The notes beneath the pieces were generated by a model. It saw nothing but the letters and a program-made list of their open reading frames with translations. It did no database searches and had not been told where the DNA came from. Shown here piece by piece: positions 1-8,400 of a stretch of DNA of 10,442 nucleotides (position 1 is its first letter; each line of letters begins with the position of its first letter). Origin of the DNA: Brachionus koreanus (lineage: Eukaryota > Rotifera > Eurotatoria > Ploima > Brachionidae); assembly GCA_016987375.1 (NCBI GenBank), contig PJRA01000555.1, positions 1,239,207-1,249,648 on the forward strand, in the 5' to 3' direction. Made by a program: the position numbers and the translations under genes.

Positions 1-245
1 AACAGTAATTTTAATAATTTAATACTATTTTAAAAAAAGAACCTAAGAGAACCATAAATAAAGATAGAAAAAGAACCAAGAATTTGAAAGGATTTAAAAT
101 TATTAAAAAAAAAGGACCAACTATTTCAAAGAATTTAATACTTTTTTAAAATTTAAGAAAATCGATTAATAATTAGCGAAAAATAATTTATTAATGTTTC
201 ATGATTGAGCATTATTAACTGGCATAACATCTCACTAATTCTCTT
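1..245. other. AT-rich noncoding sequence, left edge
   Basis: This stretch is mostly A/T runs and has stop codons in all frames. I see no gene, RNA or repeat in it. It ends where the reading frame of a LINE fragment becomes recognisable. The true 5' breakpoint of that fragment could lie slightly upstream, because LINE copies are usually cut short at the 5' end. Confidence 0.6.
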
Positions 246-448
246 TCAGTTGAAGGCCCAGCTAGAGGCATAAGAGGAAGTGGGCACAGGTTAGTGAACA
301 AATCGGAATGATCAATCAAAGAGAACACTTTCTATCAAACAGAGTGGTTAAAAATTCGAACCGATTGCCGGCTGAAATAATTTCAGTAGATACCAGGAAC
401 GGCTTTAAAAAGAAAATTGATGAGTTTTCCAAGGCAAACAAGAAATAA
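246..448 (+). pseudogene. LINE reverse-transcriptase C-terminus, frameshifted fragment
   Basis: This is the last part of the ORF2-type polyprotein of a non-LTR retrotransposon. The first piece (246-308) contains GIRGSGHRLV, which resembles the TRGH/IRGH segment seen in CR1/L2/jockey-like elements. The second piece (314-448) contains FLSNRVVKNSNRLPAEII and then a Phe-Lys-Lys tail ending in TAA at 446-448. This matches the family pattern FF(S/T)NRVVNxWNxLPxEV(V/I) near the protein end. The two pieces lie in different frames, so an indel near 305-313 has broken the gene; a stop follows the first piece directly. The core Trp of the WN motif is Ser here. The copy lacks the catalytic reverse-transcriptase and endonuclease parts. 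It is the diverged counterpart of the fragment at 9068-9682. Confidence 0.8.
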
Positions 449-507
449 GCATTTTTAGTATTTATACCCGTTTTAGCTATCATTGTGAGACCCTAGTGTC
501 TTGCTCA

Positions 508-521
508 ACAGGAAAACCTGT
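508..521 (+). repeat. 3' UTR stem-loop of the left LINE copy
   Basis: ACAGG and CCTGT pair perfectly around an AAAA loop, giving a 5-bp stem. The TTA tail begins 7 nt downstream. In several LINE families the reverse transcriptase recognises a hairpin next to the 3' tail; that role is inferred here. The right-hand copy has a hairpin of the same size at 9818-9831. Confidence 0.5.
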
Positions 522-528
522 GGTAGCC

Positions 529-547
529 TATTATTATTATTATTATA
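529..547 (+). repeat. TTA microsatellite tail of the left LINE copy
   Basis: About six TAT/TTA units run without interruption and end in TATAAA. The tract directly follows the stem-loop region and marks the 3' end of the retrotransposon copy. Confidence 0.8.
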
Positions 548-1115
548 AATCATTGCACATTTTATTTTGACGTAGTACATCTGTTCAACTGTCTAAGCTT
601 TAATTAATTCTATTAAATCTTCCAAATTTCTTTTTACTAAATGCTTTTTTAAGAAATAAATATTTTTTTATATTAAAATCATTATCAGCTTCTTTTCTCC
701 AATTTATTAACTATTTTTATGCTTTAATAAAAATAAAAAGAAATTTAGTTAAAATTGACATTTAAAAAACAAATATTTATATGCAGTTGTATGAAGAACT
801 GGATCGGAAGCTTTGTAACTCGTTGCTGGTGACTGGCCTAGGCTCAAATCAATTCAACTGGTCCAAGCGTTTTTTCAATGCCCGATATTGGAAATTTTTT
901 TATTGTAAATGATTTTTAATGTAGCAAATTTTGTGTTTAATCACATAAATTAAGATTCCAAAAAAAACAGATCCATATAATATTCTCTATCTTCCATTTT
1001 TCTTCAATAAAATCTGAGACAAACTAATTAGAGTCTAAAAATCGTATCAGTTGATTCAAGGTATCTATAAGACAAAGGAGGTAGCCAGTTTTAACAGAAA
1101 ATCTGCCGTTTCGTC
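548..1115. other. Intergenic region with a short GC-richer patch
   Basis: Most of this stretch is A/T-rich and shows no gene. The exception is 781-888, which is visibly less AT-rich than its surroundings. It carries a small + strand reading frame with an ATG at 781 and a TGA at 910-912 (43 residues, beginning MQLYEELDRKL). I do not recognise that peptide. It could be an old coding fragment, an exon of an unseen gene (a possible acceptor-like ATGCAG precedes it) or chance. Confidence 0.4.
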
Positions 1116-1209
1116 AGCCTAGCTCCTTATGCTTAGATTTTGTGAATTAAAGGTACTCAAACACCCTGAGAAAGCTGGTAAAAGGTATCTAAGCATTAGA
1201 AGCTAGGCT
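1116..1209. repeat. Imperfect inverted repeat, 23-bp arms
   Basis: Arms at 1116-1138 and 1187-1209 are complementary at 21 of 23 positions and enclose a 48-nt loop. Each arm contains the runs AGCCTAGCT and TGCTTAGAT or their complement. The arms are mixed in base composition, so the match is unlikely to be an A/T artefact. It may be a small palindromic repeat, the ends of a miniature transposon or a structured RNA; nothing here decides between them. Confidence 0.65.
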
Positions 1210-2214
1210 TGATACTTTTTTGATATTTAATTCTTTACTAATTTTTTATTAAAAAATCAATTTTTCTTATTAAAACAAAATTTAAATTCAAGTTTTAATG
1301 CAAAGTTTTTTCGATTTTAATTTTGTTATTTTTTTGACTTGTTGGGTTTAAGATTTATTAATTTTTTCAGTAATTTAATAAATAAAAGAAGTGAAAAATT
1401 AAATTAAAAAACCATGCTCAGAGTAATATTAAGGTTTCATAAAACATAGATAAAAATTGAATAATTCTTTTTTCAGATACTGAAATTTTTTGTAAGATAG
1501 TTACATTTGATTCAGTTGAATATAAAAATATTTTTCGCAGTTAAATTTATTTATAAAATAAAAAAAATCGGTTAAGGACTTTTTTAAAAGAGTTCATTAT
1601 TTTAGAATCAACAAAAATTGAATATTACCACTTTTTTAGACCTAAAGTGTTAGAAAATCAAATAAGCGAAGAGTCAAAAATAGCTAAAACTAAAAGGCCT
1701 TTGTCAGAGCTTTAAAATAAGCACAAGCTTTGCTCAGTAAAATAAAATTTAGTACCTTAAATTTCACGGCCAAATTTACATAGAAACCGGCATCCTCTTT
1801 TAATCTGTGTAAAAACTCATGCATTTGAAAATTATAAAAATTAAATTGCAAAATTTTTACAGAGATTAAATTTGGGTGTTACAATCCTTTAGACCTTTAG
1901 AAAAAAAGTTATTTTAATTTAGAATTTTTTCTTTGGTTTTTGTTCCATTAAAATTACGGCTGGTATGAAGGGTATTATGATGCATTCCCAAATATTTTTT
2001 AAAGTTTTTGGATTAAAAAATAGCCTAAAAATGTTTAAAATTTTTGTACAAATGAAATAAAAATATTTCGAAAATAAAAAAATCATGCAGTCTATGCTAA
2101 AATAAAATATATAAAAATTTTGAAATTTTGAATAAGTCACGTTAGTTTTGCATATCTTATTTAATTATTTATTAAAAGTTTAAAATTCGAAATTTTTATT
2201 ATTTTTTTTTTAAG
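1210..2214. other. AT-rich region upstream of DHX34
   Basis: I see no gene here. A minus-strand open stretch at 1919-2140 has a Phe/Ile/Lys-rich, low-complexity translation and is not credible as a gene. The promoter of DHX34 should lie in this stretch, but I cannot pick out a supported core element. The final bases are a T-rich tract followed by AAG directly before the DHX34 ATG, which could be a splice acceptor. Confidence 0.5.
2200..2214 (+). promoter_or_regulatory. Possible splice acceptor immediately 5' of the DHX34 start
   Basis: A run of T bases followed by AAG abuts the ATG at 2215. Every intron acceptor in this gene is T-rich and ends in TAG or AAG, so this site fits the pattern. 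It would suit either a 5' UTR intron or spliced-leader trans-splicing, which is known in rotifers and flatworms. No upstream exon can be identified, so this stays an inference. Confidence 0.35.
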
Positions 2215-2438
2215 ATGGAAAAAATCGAAAAATCTATCATTAAGTCCTTGGAATTGATCAAGCAGGGGCAGAAAGAAGAAACAAGAGAGACAATTTTAGA
2301 TAGACAAGACGATGATCCAGATGAGTTAATCAAAGACTTGTCTGAACTAAGTCAGTCAAAAAATAGTGATTTTGATTTTATTAAGAATAAATCTTATTTT
2401 GATGACATATATTTCAAGCATTCGAAGCTTTTTAAACT
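2215..2438 (+). other. DHX34 exon 1
   Basis: This exon encodes residues 1-74 and two bases of codon 75. The N-terminus is Lys/Glu/Asp-rich and poorly conserved. The FDDIYFKHS segment aligns with the pre-helicase region of vertebrate DHX34. The donor is GTAAAT. Reading through it meets a stop at once (TAA at 2440-2442), which supports splicing here. Confidence 0.85.
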
Positions 2439-5400
2439 GTAAATTTAAAATTTAGAAAAATAAAATTTTTACGGGCCTAAATCAATCAATTTTTAGAGGT
2501 TCCAAAGACCATTCAGACTTTTGGTCGTTTTTGTCCAAATATCAGAATTTACTAAAAAAAAAAACAAATTCTAAATTGATAAGTCAAAATCAGGATGAAT
2601 TGAATGACTATTCGCAAATATTGAAACTACCTGTTAAATATGACAAACGTTGGAGACTTAATTTTGTATACAAACCAAATAAATCGGATTTATCAGGAGC
2701 CTATGATGCATCAGGTACTCATTTTAATAAAAAAGAAAATTATTTTAAATAAAAAAAGATTTTTAAGGTCAAAAAATTAAATTTGAATGTGATGATCAAA
2801 AACTGAGAGAATTCGAGTTTATTATTCATCTTTATTTGGATTTTTTACAAAAAGAAAAAGTAAATTGATTCTAAATAATAAAAAAAATCGAATATCATAG
2901 AATAAATTTGATTTTTTCAAGTATAAAAAATTAAAACAACTTCGTCAAGCACAAGCCAATCTTCCAATTTTCAAATATCAAGAGACTATACTCAAAACAA
3001 TAAATGAAAACCAAATAACAATCATTGCTGGTGATACTGGATGTGGTAAAGTAATAAATTTAAAATTTTTATTTACTGTTTATAGTCTTAAAAAAATTTA
3101 AAATAAATTTAATTTTAGAGTACACAAATTCCACGCTATCTTCTCGAAGCTGGTTACGAACGCATAGCTTGTACTCAGCCTAGGCGAATCGCTTGTATGT
3201 CTCTAGCAAAACGAGTCGGCTACGAGACTTTGAACGAATTTAAATCAGAAGTTGCTTATCAAGTTCGCTTCGATAAAACACGGACTAAGCACACTAAAAT
3301 TCTTTTTCTAACTGAGGGCGTTCTTCTACGCCAAATGCAGGGTGATCCACAGTTGAGTCAATACGATATAATCGTAGTAGATGAAGTACATGAGAGACAC
3401 GTGTTTACTGATTTTTTGCTTGGTATTCTAAAATGTTTGATGAAACAGCGTCAAGACCTTAAAGTTATACTAATGTCAGCTACAATAAATATTGATCTTT
3501 TCTCTAATTATTTTGATAACTGTGTAATTGTTAAAATACCGGGACGCACTCACAAAATAGATGTAGAATATATGCCTGCTAATAAAGAAAAACTTGATCC
3601 AAAAATGAAGTCAAGTAATAAAATTGATCCTGGACCTTATATTCGAATAATGCAACAAATCGACAAAAAATACCCTGAAAGTGAACGCGGTGACATGCTC
3701 ATATTTTTGTCTGGCATGACTGATATTCAAAGTATTCTTGAAGCAGCTAAAGAATATGCTGCTGAGAGCAAACGCTGGATTGTTCTGCCATTACACAGTT
3801 CACTCTCAATAGAAGATCAAGACAAAGTATTTGACATACCACCTGAAGGTGTGCGAAAATGTATCCTATCAACTAATATAGCCGAGACTTCAGTTACAAT
3901 TGACGGCCTACGCTTTATCATTGACTCGGGCAAAGTTAAAGAAATAAGCTACGATCCTAAATACAAAATGCAACGGTTGCAAGAATTTTGGATCAGTCGA
4001 GCCAGTGCTGAACAGAGAAAAGGCAGGGCAGGTCGTACTGGTCCTGGTGTTTGTTTTCGTTTGTACTCCCAAGCTGATTACAATTCATTTAATGAATTCA
4101 CTACACCAGAAATACGACGTGTGCCTCTTAACTCACTACTGCTACAAATGATTTCAATGGGATTGAAAGATGTACGCAAATTTCCTTTTGTTGAACCTCC
4201 AGATATTGATAGCATAGAACATTCATTAAATTATTTGAAAGAGCAGAATGCGCTAGATGAGGTCGAGCAGTTGACACCTATGGGTCAAATGTTAGCCGAG
4301 TTACCAGTTGATATACAGATTGGTAAAATGCTAATTATGGCTAGTATATTTCATGTTGTTGAGCCAATTGTGACTATGGCAGCGGCACTTAGTGTTCAGT
4401 CGCCGTTTACTAGCAGTTTGAGATGTGATTATGAAAGCATGCAGAAACGCAAAGATCTAATATCGGATCATGGTGATCCGTTGACTTTGCTCAATGCGTA
4501 CAATGAATGGATTCAGGTTAAAGTTGCCAATGAGAACAGTTACAAATGGTGTAAGAGAAGATGTCTTGAAGAACAGCGATTCTATGAGATTAGCAAATTG
4601 AAGAAGCAGTTTTTTGAGCTGTTACAAGATAATTATTTGTTGAAAAGAAAAAACGATGACAGTGATGCAAGTGATTCGGATTCAGATGAATCGGATAGGC
4701 CTAAAGCTTCTAGTAGCTATAGCGAAAAGGTTAGAAAAGATTTGAAAAAAATAATGGCCAAAAAGGAAAGAAAGCGTCTGTTGGATTTGAAAAAAGAGCT
4801 TTCTAGTAAGCCCAAGAGACCTAGAGTTTTAAATATGGAAGAAATCGAACTGGACACAAGCAATTTTGATGAAGCCGAAAGTAGTTGTCAAGACATTCGT
4901 GATATTGAATTTAAATTAATGCATGATCTCAATCAACTCCAGGTTTATTTTTCTTTTTTTTTATAGAAAATTTTTTTTTATTATAACTGAAAATATTTTA
5001 AACAAAAAAAGAGTGCATTTTTTGGCGCAAAAAATTTCTTTTAAGATTAAAAACAACTAGTCTGTTATTTAGGCCCTTAAAGAATAATAATAAAGAAGTC
5101 CAATTCCTTGTTTAAATATGTATTTATTAAATAATAACGAATGGCCACTTCTAGCCTAATATAAAATAAGGAAAAATACAAAGAAAACTTTAAAATTAAC
5201 TTTTCGAAAATAAACAGTTTTTACAGTGATTTTATAATTAAAATTGAACCAGCTTACACTGTTTCAATTTTAAAATTAAAATATAAATACACTTTGGATT
5301 AGAAAACAGTTGTATACATTTAAAGGACTACAACAATAAGCATAATTTTATTTTTGTTAAAGAATTTAAAAATTTAGTATAAAAATCAATTAATTGATTT

Positions 5401-8400
5401 AAAAATTAAAAATTTTAAAAATATAAAAAAATGAAAAAGATAAAAATTGAATTTTCGGTAATTTTTATTTAGATTAAATGAGCGTAAATTTAGTTGTATT
5501 TTATTTATAGGATATTTAGCTAAGTAACTCATTAACTTTTCCAATGCTACTTATTCCCTCCTCTAGCCAGGTTCTTATTTTTCTTGCTATTTCACTTCTA
5601 TATGCCATATCATGTATTCTTTTATTGACCACTAGTTTACAAGCCTTAATCAATTCATACGTTTCCATATTTCATCATTCAGTTTGCGTTCAAATAGTTT
5701 ATTATCGACTTCAATTGCGAAAGAAAGCTGCATATTACTACATGACCTCTTCAAGCCAAACATTGCTTTTAAATTATTTGACTCAGTTGTTTGCACTTTG
5801 TGAATATCATTGTTGTTTAATAAGACCATATAATTATTTGTATTAAATTTTCATTTTTTCAAAAAGAATGAAAATTTTACACATTAGGTAACCTATACAA
5901 GTCTTTAATTTGATCTATCCTAGATTATTCTTTTTCGTGTTTTGACTCTCTTTCAGAAACTTAAACAACTGTTTCAACTTATCGACTTTTTGAGTTGAAT
6001 GAAGGTACATCAGGTTAAGAATGTATTGTTCTGTTCCACTGGTGAAACAATAAAAAGCAAACTTTGAATCAAGATATATTGAATATCCAACTCCATTGCA
6101 CAATTGCTACCTTTCTACATCCAATATTACCATGCTATATTATGTAATTATCTATCTAAATTTGTTTATTTAATTCTAAAAAACTTTATAAATTAAAAAT
6201 TTTGAAATTTTTTTTTACTTTTACGTCATTATTAGAATAATTATTAGAAGATATAAATAGGACTATCAGCAACAGCAGTAATTGAAATGAAATATGTCTA
6301 TTGGAAGGTATAAATGTGCTTAAAGTAAGAAGGTTACAAGATTGAATTTAATAGCGGTGATACTAGCCTTTTGAGAAAGAAAGTCTCCGCTAGACCAGTC
6401 ATTTTTTGAATCACCCAAATAAATTAGGGTGAGGTAGAAAAAAACATAAAAAAAAAGAGAAAAAACATATAATAAATTTTAAAAAATTTAGCTTATTTAA
6501 TGAGGGAAAAAAACATAAATTATAAAAATCAAAAAGAGAATAAAACATAAAATTAATAAAAAAAATTTAATTAATTAGAATGAAAAATTAGACTTGATCT
6601 TGATTCAAGAATTTAGCAACCAAATAGACCTTAAAAAATTTATTTCATCTTCATATTAGGCAGCCTCCGTAATAAACCCATTCAAATCAAAATAATTGTA
6701 CTCTGTGCCAAAGCAATAGTCCTCATCTAATGGAAGTAACTACAAAATATTTTCTAAATAGACCCAAAGCAGGTCGGAAGCGAAAAGCTGGTCCTTGTTT
6801 ACAATATGATCAATGAAGAAATAAAAGTAAAAATTAATGTTTTTTATACCTTTTATTCAATTGAATAATATATTATTCAAATGATTTTATGTTTTTTTCT
6901 CTGAAATAAAATTGAAATTTTGCTTTATGTTTTTTTTCTTTTTTTATGTTTTTTTTATCTCTTTATATGTTTCGTTCTACCTCTCTCAATAGATTATATA
7001 TATTTTTATTCACATAGATTTTTATGTATACTTGAAAAGATGTCCAGAAAGAGTCTAATGGTTATATCAAACTTTTTTGAGATTTTCCGAAAAAAATGAA
7101 CAGGCTAAAATTTAACTAGAGTGAATGTTTTAAACCAACAATGATAAGATTCTGCTATTGTTTAAAGTTAAATGAAATAATTTTAAAATTACTTTAAAAA
7201 ACTCATTTTGATTTAGAATAAGAGTTTATCATGCAAAAAATTTACCTTGCGAGAAGTAAACTTGTTGAAAATAATTCTATCATGTGGTCTTTATCCACAG
7301 ATAGCAATAGCCGATGAACTTAACAGCTATAAACGAGAATCCGACCAAAAATTTAATTCTAAAGTAAAAATTTTTTTTTAAAATAAAATAAATTTGGGAC
7401 AAAAAAAATTCTAAAAATTAAACAAAATTTAATTTAGCATAAATCATTTGTAGTAATTCATCCTACCAGTGTCTTCTCCTACGACCCGGACATACTGCAA
7501 CCTTGTGATCAAGATGGCATTGTCAAAGACAAACTTAAGTTCAGTACTCGCCATCAGTTAATTGCATATGTCAATTTGTTTGAGACCAACAAAGCATATT
7601 TTATGAATTGTATGAGAGTACCGGCTTTACAGACACTGTTTCTCTATTCAAGATCATTGGACACTAATGGTGAATGTACCCGGGTTCTTTGTGATGAATG
7701 GCTAGAAATTAGATTTCTAGATTCTGAAACAGGACAAAAAATTCTCTCGGCTATTCTCTATCTTAGATCTTCTATCGAAAAGCTATTTAAGATTCGTTTA
7801 GAAGATCGCATTAATTTCAGTGGTAAACTTGAAGACGAAGAAGAACCAGAAACAAGGAAAGACACAGTTAAGTTTAAAGAACGAGCTAAAAAACTTGAGA
7901 AAATATTGAAAAAAAAACTAAGTGAATTCTTAGACTCGAGTGTTATGTACTCGATTAGGCGAGTTTTGCCAGCTGAAGTCAATAAAATGTTTTTTAAAAG
8001 TTACCAAACCGAATCAAACAGTTTTGATGAGTCTAAAATTCAACCAGAATTTAAAAAGCATATAGAAACAAAAGAAAACAACTTGAACGAAATTAAAGGA
8101 GGATACAAGATTACGAACTATTTGACTTATAACTGGTGAATTTAAACCAAATGATAAATATTCAGTAATACAACTTTTTCTTGTTAAGCATAATACCAGA
8201 TGAAACTTTATCTATTGTTAGCGAGTATAGTGGCAACATGAAACGTCATTGGAAGTGCACTAATTGTTCCAAAGAGTTTTTGTTTGACTTAATGCAAAGA
8301 ATGCAACATCAAGTCGAATGCCAAGAAACAAGTATTCAAAAAAAAGAAATTTTTTTGTAATTAAATTTATTTTTTTTTCAATTTAAGTTGAAATAGATGC

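Larger units (their letters stand above)
246..547 (+). mobile_element. 5'-truncated non-LTR retrotransposon (LINE) 3' end
   Basis: The unit runs from the broken C-terminal coding piece through a 3' UTR of about 80 bp to a TTA-type microsatellite at 529-547. A tail of simple trinucleotide repeats instead of poly(A), together with extreme 5' truncation, is typical of some CR1/L2/RTE-like LINEs. I infer the broad group from the C-terminal protein motif only; the clade cannot be fixed without the reverse-transcriptase core. I see no clear target-site duplication. Confidence 0.7.
6423..6990. mobile_element. Candidate non-autonomous DNA transposon inside intron 5
   Basis: The ends are imperfect inverted repeats: 6431-6469 against 6945-6983 agree at about 32 of 39 positions, with GAGGTAGAA as the outer core. 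A weaker match extends out to ATT at each edge. The motif AAACATA occurs four times on the left (6442, 6463, 6511, 6543). Its complement TATGTTT occurs four times on the right (6888, 6926, 6945, 6966). This mirrored layout resembles subterminal transposase-binding repeats. A perfect 20-bp palindrome lies at 6861-6880. I see no target-site duplication, and the A-rich composition inflates the similarity, so this is a hypothesis. Confidence 0.4.
4943..7216 (+). other. DHX34 intron 5, expanded to about 2.3 kb
   Basis: The donor is GTTTAT and the acceptor GATTTAG. The other seven introns are 53-74 bp, so this one is some thirty times longer. It contains decayed minus-strand reading frames (5516-6103) and a candidate transposon (about 6423-6990). 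From 4943 to 5515 I see only A/T-rich sequence, with an 11-bp inverted repeat at 5238-5248 and 5263-5273. From 6991 to 7216 I see nothing definite. The size is best explained by insertions into a formerly small intron. Confidence 0.85.

Noticed and set aside
1070..1215. tRNA or other small RNA gene in the mixed-composition patch
   Set aside because: I found no A and B box pair, no cloverleaf and no terminator-like run in the right place. Only the inverted repeat is supported.
1919..2140. Minus-strand open frame of 73 codons
   Set aside because: The translation is Phe/Ile/Lys-rich and low in complexity, as expected from A/T-rich DNA read in one frame. There is no recognisable motif.
5238..5273. 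Perfect 11-bp inverted repeat TTAAAATTGAA / TTCAATTTTAA
   Set aside because: It is nearly all A/T with a 14-nt loop. Such pairs are frequent by chance at this composition.
5544..5846. Plus-strand open frame of 100 codons in intron 5
   Set aside because: It is antisense to a charged, more protein-like minus-strand trace and is itself dominated by Leu, Ser and Tyr. I judge it a shadow, but not with certainty.
6352..6392. TAGCGG and CCGCTA pairing around a 29-nt loop
   Set aside because: The core stem is only 6 bp with weak extension, and nothing nearby suggests a structured RNA.
7758..7982. Minus-strand open frame of 74 codons
   Set aside because: It lies wholly within exon 7 of DHX34, opposite well-conserved coding sequence, so it is an antisense shadow.
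8332..8358. Alternative exon 8 ending at the GT at 8357-8358
   Set aside because: It would leave exon 9 out of frame and lose the second zinc finger. The GT at 8332 gives the correct phase and an intron of normal size.
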